Of a DNA stretch of 64,000 bases, positions 43,699 through 55,254 are shown one piece after another (the stretch's first letter is position 1; every line of letters starts with the position of its first letter). Under the pieces are notes generated by a model. That model was given only the letters and a program-made list of their open reading frames with translations. It was not told where the DNA came from and searched no databases. The DNA is taken from the NCBI GenBank assembly GCA_963921195.1, contig OY992538.1, positions 15,152,330 to 15,216,329 on the forward strand, written 5' to 3'. A program made the translations under genes and the position numbers. The stretch is from Pegoplata infirma. Taxonomy: Eukaryota; Arthropoda; Insecta; Diptera; Anthomyiidae.

Positions 43699-43991
43699 TA
43701 GTGTCCGACCGAATATTCGGCTTCGGCCAAAAAGCACTATTCGGCCACTATTCGGCTTCGGCCACAATTTTGGCCGAATAGGCCGAATAGCGAATAATTG
43801 TATAATATTTGTGCTCACATGTTGAAAAACACACTAAACTAACTTTAAATCACATTAGTAAGCCACAAAAACATTTTACTAAGTGTTTTTGCAACTAAAA
43901 ACATTTTTTTTTAATATTCGGCTTCGGCTTCGGTTTGGCCGAATATTCGGCTTCGGCTTCGGCCAAAAAAGGTGTATTCGGTCGGACACTA
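43699..43991. mobile_element. Short hAT-like MITE with TAGTGTCCGACC ends
   Basis: 293 bp, inverted ends TAGTGTCCGACCGAATATTC, flanked by the exact 8-bp duplication CCTATTAT (43691-43698 and 43992-43999). It is the uninterrupted relative of the element at 28782-34475. Confidence 0.93.
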
Positions 43992-44338
43992 CCTATTATA
44001 ACACCGTTGTTGGAGTTATTTAAGCCAAATTTAAAGGGGGTGTTTGTATGGGGGCTAGGTCAAATTATAAACCTTTTTTTAATTTCAATAGGCTTCGTCT
44101 TTGGGACAAAAGAAATTTAAGTTTTAAATTTCAGTGAAATCGGTGGATAATTGCAACCCGTATTGTGTTTACACCGTTTCATGGACAGTCGGGCATTGCT
44201 AAATCGAGTCAAAAAGTTATTCTAGGTTGATCGGTATGCTTGACGGTGGGTCTAGGACCAATATTTCGGGTAGTTACAAACATCAGCACAAACTCATTAT
44301 ATCCTGTAAGTATTACAGAGTGGTGTAGGGAATAAAAA

Positions 44339-45878
44339 CTAGCGAAATCGAAGAGGTCGTGTCTCAAATTGTGCGATTTGGCATGGAATGCCCCATAATT
44401 TATTTTACTTATTCCCCACGCTTTTGAAAAAACTTCAGTGGGCCATAAAAAACTTTAAGTACGTGACCAAAATCCTTTTCGGGGTTTAGTCTTCTATTAG
44501 GGTACTTTATTTTTTTTGTCTCAAGCCATATGCATTAAGTCACTTCAAGTTTGTTGAACAGTGTAATCAAGAAAGATATATACAGTGTTTGCAACTTGAG
44601 GTCAAAAGTCAGTTCCGACGAAGCGTAGCCTTTCAAAATTTATTTAATGGACACGAAGTTTTAAATAAAATATGTTTTTTACAAAATATAAAAATTTGCA
44701 AGAGTTCGGCTTTCGTTATTTGCCGAAAGTCAAATAACGGACAGGCCGAAGACGATTCCATCGGATTTCTTAATATACACAGAAAATAAAATCGTCAAAT
44801 TTAAATCAACAAACATCAATTGTAAATCAAGTAAACATGATATCAACCAAACATTTAGTGAAAACGGCAGCCTGTTAGTCCATAATACAAAACTTAAATT
44901 TTGTTTTCAACAAACTCAGTCAAGTAATTTAATTTCAAAATTATTTTATCATGTCAACAAATAATGTTTGTGTTTGTTAAATTTCATTGTTGAAAAAAAA
45001 ATTTCATTTGTCAGATCAACAAATTGAGTTTGTTGAATTTCTTTGTTGAAAAAAATTATTAAGATTTTTTACTTTTGTCAGATCAACTAATTGTGTTTGT
45101 GTTTGTTGAATTTCTTTGTTGAAAAAAACCAAATTCTTTTTGCTACAATCAAAATTTACAAACGTTTGTTGATATTACAAATTTCCATATAGGAGCACTT
45201 TCAGTGAAAAAAATTATTGTATTTACAAATATGGGGGTCAATATAACAATTCGTTTTTTTTGTGTTAATAACCAATTACCCGTTATTCGATTGATTGTAG
45301 GGCGAAACCCCTCTTTTTCTAAAGCCACTGTAAAACTTTAAAGTTTTGCCAAAAAAAAAAATGAAATATGTGTAGGTGTTAAAACATAATAACGAAAAAA
45401 TATACTGTGGGTTGGTGCAAATAAAAAAACAAGTTAGAATTAAAACAAAAAAATAAAAAATAACGTTTTAAAAAGGAATTAAGTACATACATACAACAAA
45501 AAAAGGCAGATTTAGCAATTGTTTTTTTTATAAGTAAACTTGACTTTTTAGATATACATAGGAAATAAATAAGCGGGAGTATAGAAAATTCATAAAATAA
45601 ATTACAGTTGAGTACCTTTTTTCTACGCCAGCATCCGGTATAAAAAGGCACAATATCAATTAAATTTGTTTTCTCTGATATCGTAGACTTTATAGAGCAA
45701 AAAGAAAACAATAAATAAAAAAAAAATACGAAAATATAAAAATAAAAAAAAAATAATTAATATTTGACTTTATAACCACCACTTTAAACAATTATCAAAA
45801 AAAAAAATAACAACAAAAATATGTCATACTTCTTGTCGTTAAATATTATTAAAAAAAAATTCTTATACTACAAACATA
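44339..45878. other. Unclassified sequence with a ~75-bp tandem repeat
   Basis: At 44930-45130 three units contain GTCAGATCAACAAATTG/GTTTGTTGAATTTCTTTGTTGAAAAAA. The rest has only chance ORFs, and no gene was recognised. Confidence 0.5.
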
Positions 45879-47801
45879 CAGTGGTTGACAAAAGTTAACG
45901 TACGATTACATAGTAAATATAATTCGTTTACGACAAAGTTAAAAATAATAGACCTTAATTAGTATCAAATAAGTATTTTTGTAAAAAGCTTTAATTTAAG
46001 CTTAATAGCATCCAGATTAAGTAAATATTAAATGTGCTACGAGATTCGAAATGGAAATTGAAATAATTGAAAGACCTTTTTATGAAAATATTTTAAAAAT
46101 GAGCTAAAACACCTCAATTCAACCGAGGAGTTGACCGCAACCCCTCCAATTTAAATGAAATTTAGTACTGGGGTTTACTTTAACAAAAAAGAGATTTTTC
46201 CAATTTTTCAGGCTTCTGGTCATTCCAGTCTTCGAGAAATGCGGTGTTGAAAATTAACAAAATCGTATATATGTATTTGACAAAAGTGTTCTGAGATAAA
46301 TAAAGATAACTCGAAAAGTAATAACAATACAGGTCTAAGTCAGGTTGCAAATAATAGGTAATGAGACAGCCTTTAAAATGGCATTCCCCAAGATTTTTTT
46401 GAAAAAGGTCAAAGGTCATTGGTTTTAACATTAATTTTTGGAGAGCTATATCTCAAAAAAAGATATTTTTAAAATTTTGGAAAAAATATATGTTGTTAGG
46501 AATCACCTATACTACTTAAGTTTAAATTTTCAAGATGGAGACTTCATTGGAACTTTTTATATTAATAGAAACATTGTGACAGGAAAGAAAAAGCGGTGTA
46601 ATTTCTCTTAGAAAAAAAAAAAATTTTGTCTTTGAAATTCTGGTAACAAAATTCATTTTTCTGAATGTTTTTGACGTGCTGAGTCCAAATATGACCTTTG
46701 AACTGGCCTATCGCTATTACTTTTCAAGATATATGCACCTAAATGTTCAAAAAAACACAGCAAAAAACATTCAGAAAAGTGAACTTTGGGACCAGAATCT
46801 CAAAGACAACAATTTTTTTGTAAGGGAAAATACACCTCTTTTTCTTTAATGTCATTATGTTTCTATTAATATTAAAAGTTCCAAAAATCTTGGGGAACGC
46901 CATTTTAAAGGCTGTCTCATTACCTATTATTTGCAAGCTGACTGATACCTGTATTGTTAATACTTTTCGAATTATTTTTATTTATCTCAGAACACTCTTG
47001 TCAAATATATACGATTTTGCCAATTTTCAAGACCCCATATCTCGGGAAGAAAAACTACCAGAAGTTCAAAATTTTGGCACTATGATTTTTTTGTAAGGGC
47101 CCAACTATATTCCAAGTTTCATCAAATTCGAAAGGGGTAAGGTCAATAATGCTATTTTTTCGGTTGAATTGAGGTGTTTTAACTCAAATGTTTTTTTAAG
47201 TCGATTTATTCAAAGTTAAAATAATAAAAATTTTAAAAATGGTCCAGTTTATATTCAATTATCAAAAAATTTTCCAAAGACTTAAACAAAAAATTAAAAT
47301 TTTTTAAATACAGTAGAAAAAAACCGCATATTTAGACCTCCAATTCTTTTGACCACAATTTTTTTGTAAACAAAGAAAACGTTTAATTAATTTCATCTCA
47401 TTACTATACACTTAGGTGTACTAAAATTAATAAACAATAAAATATTTTCTTTGTTTACATTTCATTTTTGTTTAAGTCGTTGAATTTTTTTTTGATAAAT
47501 TAATATAAACTATAAGACCATTTTTACATCTTTAATGTTTGGGCTTGAAAAAAATGACTTAAAATATTTTTAAAAAATTTTCTAAAAAAGATCTTTAAAT
47601 TCCCATTTCGACCCTGGTAGCACATTTAATATTAACTCAATCTGGAGGCCATTAAGCTTAAATTGAAGCTGGATAAATTACGTACACAACACTTTTTAAC
47701 AAAAATACTTGTTTGATAATAAATAGGTATATAATTGTTAACTTTGTCTTTAACGTATTACATATACTATGCAATCGTATGTAAACTTTTGTCGTTCACT
47801 G
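45879..47801. mobile_element. Tc1-like fold-back element, 1.9 kb
   Basis: The ends CAGTGGTTGACAAAAGTTAA and CAGTGAACGACAAAAGTTTA are inverted and flanked by TA (45877-45878 and 47802-47803), as in Tc1/mariner transposons. The inverted homology goes on through most of the element: TAGCATCCAGATTAAGTAA pairs with the copy near 47630, and ATAGGTAATGAGACAGCCTT (46352) with AAGGCTGTCTCATTACCTAT (46908). It has no transposase ORF. An RNA crossing it could form a hairpin with arms of several hundred base pairs. Confidence 0.88.
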
Positions 47802-48424
47802 TACGTATGATTTATTAATAAATAAGTAAATTGATCAATTAATAATTGATATGAATGAAATGAAATTGAATGAAATTGTTTTTGTGTATGAGATGTTTTT
47901 TTGTGTGTTGGTTGTATTTTTGATTGGTATTCGTGTAGAAAAATTATTTTTAAAAAATTTATAACGTGTTGGAATTTTTTTTAAAACGTTTTTGTTTTTA
48001 TTTTATTTTTTTTTATTGTAGAAAAACAATTAGATGTGAGAAAAAATAGCAACAATTGAGTTCAAAACACTTTGACACCCTCAGTGTGTCAATAGAGTGC
48101 AGCTAATCTTTAATGGTTGTAAACAAAATCAAATAACATAATTTTTCCCCCTATTTTGTTTATAGTTTGTCAAATATAATTGTTGTTATTTAATAAGGGC
48201 TTAATCGGCTCTTTTTTTATTTGCTATTAAAAGAAGGGGTGTTGGCTTGAAATGACATTGTATAAATATGTGTTAGGGTAATAGTTATTTTAACAGTAAA
48301 AAAAGATTGTTAATACAATTAATTTCATTGTTAATATAATTAATTTTATTGTTAATACTAATAAACATTTAATTAAAACTAAGCCTATATCGTATTTATC
48401 GAATTTTGTCAATATGTACTACAA
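47802..48424. other. Unclassified intronic sequence
   Basis: AT-rich with no recognisable gene or element end. Confidence 0.4.
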
Positions 48425-49168
48425 CACTCCAAATAAATTTTTTGTCAAATCAGCAGAAAAATCTGCTGAAAATACACCCATTTTGAGCCCTATGAGAAAT
48501 CTACTAATTTTAGCAGACGCGGTTTGCTAAATATCGGTTTTGATTATTTAGTTGAAATCAGCAGAGAAATCTGTCGAGGCTGCAAAATAATCCGCTAATC
48601 ACAGTAGAAAAATCTGCTAGTTTAAGCAGAAAAATCTGCTAATTTTAGCAGAAAAATCTGCTGATTTCAGCTGAGCAATCTGCGGATTTTTTTCAACGTG
48701 TTAATTTTTTAAGTTCAACTGTTTCCAAAAATAAATTTTCAAATATTTTTAAGATCAAACAAAAAAAATTATATTTTTTTTTAAAGGAATAACTAAATAT
48801 TTCTGCAAAATTAGCAAAACAATCTGCTGTTTTTTTTTTTTTTTTTTGTTTTTAATTTAAATAATTTTTTATTTCAGGATCTTATGTCTTACAAATTTAA
48901 AATAAAAAAACCCATATTAAAAAAAAATTTTTTGAATAAAAGTCAACAGACTTTTTCTGTAGAACAACAAAATAATCCGCTAAAAATATCCACAAAAATT
49001 TTTAAATTCAGCAAACAAAATCAGTAAAATTACATAAAAATTTTTGCTATTTTCTAAAACTGAATGACAGAGAATTTATTTAAACTATATATTTTTCAGC
49101 AGAAAAATTTGCTAATTCAAATTAAAAGTCATTTTATATATTTTTTGACAGAGCTTTTCTTTTGAGTG
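48425..49168 (-). mobile_element. Element with CACTCAAAA ends and AGCAGATT repeats (copy 1)
   Basis: The ends CACTCCAAATAAATTTTTTG and CACTCAAAAGAAAAGCTCTG are inverted; AA lies on both sides. Near the left end the palindromic word AATCTGCTGATTTCAGCAGATT and variants repeat about eight times. The end sequences match the larger element at 59101-62260 in opposite orientation. Confidence 0.75.
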
Positions 49169-49192
49169 AATGAAAAGCAATGAAAAACACTA

Positions 49193-49270
49193 AAAAAAGT
49201 TAAATTCGGCCTTGCGGAATGTATTGATATCTTCCACATTGATAAAGATTATTGCAAAAAACTTTATTTA
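49193..49270 (+). repeat. Helentron-like repeat, family B, 5' end split by a family A copy
   Basis: GTTAAATTCGGCCTTGCGGA and AAGATTATTGCAAAAAACTT are the family B start. A family A copy then begins, and family B sequence seems to resume at about 50093-50200 (GACAGACATCGCTAAAATGT). Confidence 0.6.
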
Positions 49271-50092
49271 AACAAGTAAGAAAGTTATAGTCGGTCAAGA
49301 CCGACCATATAATACCCTACACCAGTGTTTTCCGGAAAATGGCTCCTAAGTCCAAACATGAACCGATTGGGTCTGTCTTTTGTTAGATCTTTATTTAGTG
49401 TAGAAAACACACACAGATCAAATTTTAGTGGAATTGGTTTCAAAAGACCGATTTAACTGAATATCGGTAGAAATTTTTATATGGGGGACTAAGTCCAAAA
49501 ATGGTCCAATTATATTCCGATTTGATAAGGTTACTAAAGTACACGTTTAACACCTAAAAATACAATTTTTATCAAATATTTCCATTTTTATGAATTTTGT
49601 GGGAATTATGTGAATATCGGGAAGGTGGTTTGTATGGGGACTACCAGAAGGACTGACTCGATTCCTTTGAAATTTAAAATGGTGATTCGTGTATACAAAA
49701 TTTGATTACCTGCTATATTTCAAAGCGATATCTATTATAATACGGTTATTAGTGTCAAATAGCTAAATCCAAAGGGGGCGTTTGTTGGGGGCTAGGTCTT
49801 AACATGGACCGATTTTCTCCAATTTCAATAGGCTTCGTCCTTGGACGAAAAGAGTTTTAAGTTTCAAATTTCAAGACAATTGATTGAAAATTGCGACCTG
49901 TATTGTGCATAAACCGATAGATGGACAGACGGATGGACAGACGGACGGACGGACATCGCTAAATCGACTCAAAAAGTAATTCTGAGTCGATCGGTGTATT
50001 TGAAGGTAGGTCTAGGACCCATATTTAAGGTAGTTACAAACATCAGCACAAACTCATTATACCCTATATCACAGAGTGGTATAGGTAAAGTA
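49271..50092 (+). repeat. Helentron-like repeat, family A, complete copy
   Basis: The copy starts AACAAGTAAGAAAGTTATAG with a perfect hairpin GTCGGTCAAGACCGAC and ATACCCTACACCAGTG. It has GGACAGACGGACGGACGGAC near 49930 and ends AGAGTGGTATAGG. Confidence 0.8.
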
Positions 50093-50202
50093 AATATGAT
50101 GAGTTTAAGTCATATCTGTTGGATTTTTTGGCCGTGATCTCCATTTCAACAGACAGACATCGCTAAAATGTCTTAGAAACGATCACTGATCAATAATATA
50201 CA

Positions 50203-50850
50203 GTGACTCAAACTTATAATGGAATATATATATTTAATAGCTGTTATTTACATGAAAAGTTATTAACACTAAACCTGACTTTTATCAATCAACTATTTTT
50301 TTAAGAAATGCTATATAGGAAATTTTCAAAGCTTAAATTTAAGCTTGATAGGTTCCAGATTGAGCAAATATTTAATGTGATACGAGGGTCGCACTGGAAA
50401 ATTAATTTTTTTAAAAACATTTCTAAAATATATTTCTAAGTCGATTTTTCCAAGTTTAAACATTAAAAATTTAAAAAAATGGTACAATAATTTTTATTCA
50501 GTTATAAACTTATTTTTCTAACAACCCAAACAAAAAAGAATTTTTTTAATACAGTAGAAGAAATCGGCGTTTTTTGACCTCCAATTCTTTTGACCTCCAA
50601 TTTTTTGTTAACAATTTTCCGGGATAGCGGGAAACGAAAAACGACAAATTTCCCAAGAAGCCCTGAAAGCATTCTCTAATCGCAATATTATATTAAGTGG
50701 CGTTTTTTGACCTCCAATTCTTTTGACCACCAATTTTTTGTAAACAATTTTCTGGAATTGCGGGAAATAAAAAAAAAATAAAATTCCTCAAGAATCCTGA
50801 GAAGCATTCTCCAATCGCAATATTATATTAAGTGACATCATTATTTCTTT
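50203..50850 (+). mobile_element. Truncated relative of the Tc1-like fold-back element
   Basis: TA CAGTGACTCAAACTTATAAT starts it, followed by TCCAGATTGAGCAAATATTTAATGTGATACGAG-like sequence similar to 46012-46045. A ~125-bp unit (TTTTGACCTCCAATTCTTTT ... CGCAATATTATATTAAGTG) is duplicated at 50575 and 50700. No right end was found. Confidence 0.55.
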
Positions 50851-51117
50851 TAACTGGACGATTTTTTACACGTAATATACCTATCATTGTTGCCTTTATT
50901 AGGGTCTTACGTCAAGCAATAAATTATTAACAACAATTTAACAATATAATATCATTTTAATTGATAGTTTATTTCGTTCTTTTTTTTATTAAATTAATAT
51001 GACAAGTGAACTTATTGCATGATCTATACAATTAAAATATATTTAAAATTAGAGAGATCAAGTTAAAGAAAATTATAGTCGATTAGGAATGATATTATTA
51101 TACCTTACGCCACACAC

Positions 51118-52001
51118 CAACAAGTAGAAAAGTTAAATTCGACTTGGCCGAATCTATGAATACCCTCCACAATGCCCTTTTTAAGTTATAGTAAATTTTC
51201 TAGAGTGAAAAAATAACATTTATGATTAGAAATATTTTATTTTGTGTAAAAAAACTTTTTTTTTTAACTATTTTGTGAAAAAAAAAAAAATAATTTACTA
51301 AATTTTTTTTGGAGTGTAAAATTTTTTTTGAGTGTAAAATTTTTTTCGAGTGTATTTGTTTTTTTCTTTTAGTGTAAAAATATTTTTGAGTGACAAAAAT
51401 GCGTTGTAAAATATTTTTGTGACTTACCAATGTTTTTAAAACATGTTTAACGGGTTTTCAATACGTGAGTTTAAGGTGAGGCGAATCTGAAATTTACGGT
51501 TTTGCTAATAACTTTTGAACCACTGGACCGATTTGACTGAAATTCAATACGGATCAGCCAAAAGGAACGGCAAATATATATGCCATACTTCAGCACCCTC
51601 AGAATTGCCGTTCGAAAGTTACCGTGTGTTTTATCTCTTAAATTCCAGAAAAACCCTTGCCGAAATTCACTCATTTGCTTATAACTTTTGAACCACTGGA
51701 CCGATTTCGCTGGATTGCAATACCAACCTGACCAGGTAAATGCCCAACATGTATGCCAAACTTCAGGACCCTCCGTAAAGTCTTTCAAAAGTTAGCGTGT
51801 TTTCAACAGACAGACAGACAGACGGACAGACGGACGGACGGACGGACGGACGGACGGACGGACATCGCTAGATCGTCTTGGAATCGATCAAGGATCATGA
51901 ATATATATACTTTATGGGGTCCTAGACCAATATTTCGAGGTGTTACAAACGGAATGACAAACTTATATATACCCTCTATCACTAGAGTGGAGGGTATAAA
52001 A
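51118..52001 (+). repeat. Helentron-like repeat, family D, complete copy
   Basis: The copy starts CAAGTAGAAAAGTTAAATTC with hairpin TTCGACTTGGCCGAA and ATACCCTCCAC, and ends AGAGTGGAGGGTATAAAA. It contains a duplicated stretch (ACTTTTGAACCACTGGACCG at 51510 and 51685), a GACG microsatellite (51810-51860) and the shared core GGACATCGCTAGATCGTC. A short family A start (about 51062-51117) precedes it. Confidence 0.75.
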
Positions 52002-52269
52002 AAAAAATGCTTTAATGACTGAATTTGTTAATCAATTAATTAATTCAAAAGTGATTTGCAATCACGAGGTTCATTTTTAAATTTAGTTCTACTATGCAAT
52101 ACTAACGTAAGAATGAGTTTTAAAATTTATGTACTAAATTAGCAGTTTTTTTGCATAGTGTACATTATTTCTAATGCAAAAAGAACAGCCAAGAATCAAT
52201 TAAAAGGTTAGTTAAAATTAATATTAATATCGATTAAATGGTTAATTAAATATTACTTTTCGTTAAAAT

Positions 52270-52910
52270 TACTAAAGGTACCGGTAATAGTACCTTTTTA
52301 TAAAATGTACCCGAAAAATTACATTTTTATACCAAAATAAGGTTTTAAATGAAAACTATCAAAAATAGTACATTTTTATAACAAGTACCAAAATAGTACT
52401 ATTTTTTTAAAAAGGTACTAAAATATTAATTTTTACAAAATGTACACAAAAAAGTAAATTTTTTACACCAAAATATTATTTTAATATCAAAAGTACCAAA
52501 AAAGTAAATTTTTATTAATAGTACTTTTTAAAAAAAAAAAGTACCAACATAGTTCTATTTAAAAAAAAGGTAATATTTTAAAAGAACCGTTAATAGTATC
52601 TTTTTTTTTAATTGTTCCTAAAAAATTACCTTTTTATACTAAAATAAGGTTTAAAATGAAAAGTACCAAAAAAGTACTTTTTTATAACTAGTATCAAAAT
52701 AGTCCCATTTTTTAAGAGGTACTAAAATATTAATTTTACAAAATGTACCAAAAAAAAGTACATTTCTATAGCAAAATAATGATTTTATATAAAAAGTACC
52801 AAAAAAGAAAATTCTTATAAATAGTACTTTTTTTAAAAAAAAAGTACCAATATAGTTCTATTTTTTTAAAAAAGGTAATATTTTTTTTTTAATAAAGCAT
52901 ATAAAAAGTA
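52270..52910. repeat. GTAC hairpin repeats, ~300-bp higher-order unit, two copies
   Basis: Units such as AGTACTTTTTTATAAAAAGTACC are arranged in a block of about 300 bp (52275-52570) that is repeated at about 52575-52880 with the same order of variants (GGTACCGGTAATAGTA / AACCGTTAATAGTATC at the starts). Confidence 0.75.
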
Positions 52911-53380
52911 CATTAAAAAAATGTGCAACTTTCCCCACGTCTGCCACCCTTATCGTCTTGAAATATTTTTTTAACATTTTGAAGGGCATAAAGCATTTTG
53001 AAGGGCAAAACTGAATTAAAGACAAATGACAATTTTACCCTCTTTTTACTTAAAACTCTGTGATTGTCTTTTGAAGTTTTGTTTTTCTTTTTGTTTTCAA
53101 AATTATTATAAAATTGCTAAAAAAATTGTTAATTAATTAGTCTTAATTTTTTCTAGTGTTTATATAAAAATACACAATTTTTAAAGTCAGTACATGTTAA
53201 AAAGTTATACATACAATTTTTTACATTGCCATGATAATTGTATAAATAAATTTTTAGTTCAGGAAATTATACAAATGCAAATATGTAATGTATTAACAAT
53301 TTAATAAATTTACATAAAATTTAAAATAGAATACAATGGAAACCCCCAAAAGAAAAAAAAAATTAGCTACAATTACAAGA

Positions 53381-53888
53381 ATAATTTCTATTTAAAAAAA
53401 AAAATAGTAAAACAAAAAGTACTACCTAAATAGTACTTTTCTATAAAAAGTACCTGAAAAGTGTTTTTTTTTTTATAAAAAAATCCTTAAAAAAGTACGT
53501 TTATTATAAAAAGTACTAAAATAGCTTTTTTGTAAGTACTAAAATATAAAAAATATAAGTCATAAAAAGTATAGAAATAGTACTTTTTTTATAAAAAGTA
53601 CCAAAGTACTAAAATAATACTTTTCATATGAAGTACCAAAATACTACTCTTTTTATAAAAAAAATAGTACTTTTTTTATAAAAAGTACCTGAAAAGTGTT
53701 TTTTTTTATAAAAAATCCTTAAAAAAGTACGTTTATTATAAAAAGTACTAAAATAGCTTTTTGTAAGTACTAAAATATAAATATATAAGTTATAAAAAGT
53801 ATTGAAATAGTACTTTTTTATAAAAAGTACCAAAGTACTAAAATAATACTTTTCATATGAAGTACCAAAATACTACTCTTTTATAAAA
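53381..53888. repeat. GTAC hairpin repeats, ~240-bp unit duplicated
   Basis: The block with ACCTGAAAAGTGTTTTTTTT, AAGTACGTTTATTATAAAAAG and TTTTCATATGAAGTACCAAA occurs twice in tandem, nearly unchanged, and is followed directly by a family A Helentron-like copy. Confidence 0.85.
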
Positions 53889-53889
53889 A

Positions 53890-54710
53890 AACAAGTAAGA
53901 AAATTATGGTCGGTCAAGAAGATAATACCCTACACCAGAGTTTCCCGGAAAATGGGTCCCAAGTTCAAAAATGGACTGATTAGATCTATATTTTGTCAAA
54001 TCTTTAATAAGTGTAAAAAGCAATCACAAATAAAATTTGAGTGGAATAGGCTTTTTTTTGACAATAAACCGCTTCAACTGAATATCGGGCGAAATTTTCA
54101 CATGGGACCTAAGTCCAAAAATGGTCCGATGATAATCAGATTTGATAAGGTTATTAAAGTACGCGTTTAACATACACAAACAGAATTTTAATTAAATATT
54201 TAATATTTTCATGAAATTTGATAGATTTATGTGAAAATCGGGAAGGTGGTTTGTATGGGGGCTACAAGAAGAACTGGTCCGATTTCCTTGAAATTTGGAA
54301 TGACGATTTGTGTGGATGAAACATGATCACGAAAAGGTACCTATTAAAATGCGTCTATTAAGAGTCATTTGAGCCAAAACTAAAGAGGACCTTTGTATGG
54401 GGGCTAGGTCTAAATATGGACCGATTTTTCCCAATTTCAATAGGCTTCGTCCTTGGGCCGAAAGAGGCTTAAGTTTTAAATTTCAAGTCAATTGGTTAAA
54501 AATTGCGACCTGTATCGTGTTTACACCGTTTACATGGACAGACAGACGGACGGACGGACGGACATCGCCAAATCGACTCAAAAAGTGATTCTAAGTCGAT
54601 CGGTATACTTAAAAGTGGGTCTAGGACCAATATTTCGGGTAGTTACAAACATCAGCACAAACTCATTATACCCTGTACCACAGTGTGGTGTAGGGTATAA
54701 ATATGTATTA
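53890..54710 (+). repeat. Helentron-like repeat, family A, complete copy
   Basis: The copy starts AACAAGTAAGAAAATTATGG, with the hairpin reduced by a deletion, and ATACCCTACACCAGAG, and ends TGTGGTGTAGGGTATAAA. It contains ACAGACAGACGGACGGACGG and the CCAATATTTCGGGTAGTTAC landmark. Confidence 0.8.
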
Positions 54711-55254
54711 TATTTCAAATATCTATTAATAACAAGATTTAATAACAAAAATCATAAAAAAATTTATATCTTCTCTAAACATCCAATTAATTATAAAATG
54801 GTCAATGTTTTATTAAAACGAAGCATTTAACCTTACACAAAAATTAAAGAACTGAAAAAAAAAAATTAAATAAAAACCGCACAAGTCTATGTTTTTAATA
54901 AGTATTATGTTACAATCAATCATAAATTTGATAGATTCGATTATGATTACATACATACAATTTTGGTAATGTTTAATGGTGAAATGTAAATATTTGTTTT
55001 TTTTTTTTAAACACAGAGTCACAAGAAAGTATTGAGGGAAGGAAGCGTTGACGGATTAAAAACATTTTATTTGATAAACAAATAGCGCCGCGGTTGACAA
55101 TTTTCCGTTATGTGCCTCTTAATTATGATATATTTCTTTGCATTTCACTATTTTTTTTTGTAATGTGTAGCAAAAGGGTTAAGAAACTTTTTATAATAGT
55201 GTAGGGTACAGTAATAATTTTAATTATTCATTATCATTATTAATTATATTTTTT
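54711..55254. other. Unclassified intronic sequence
   Basis: AT-rich with no recognised gene. The segment near 55070-55110 is more GC-rich than its surroundings but has no ORF. Confidence 0.4.

Larger units (their letters stand above)
43128..44338 (+). repeat. Helentron-like repeat, family A, with two insertions
   Basis: The copy starts with GTCGGTCAGGACTGAC and ATACCCTACACCAGTG and ends AGTGGTGTAGGGAATAAAA. It is interrupted by a MITE fragment (about 43396-43535) and by a short hAT element (43699-43991). Confidence 0.8.

Noticed and set aside
45379..45711. 110-codon minus ORF rich in Phe, Leu and Cys
   Set aside because: Composition follows the A/T-rich DNA, there is no homologue in memory, and no splice or start context.
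51753..52022. ORF with a Thr-Asp-Gly-Arg repeat
   Set aside because: The repeat is a GACG/GACA microsatellite in a Helentron-like element. Similar peptides appear at 13489 and 54492 for the same reason.
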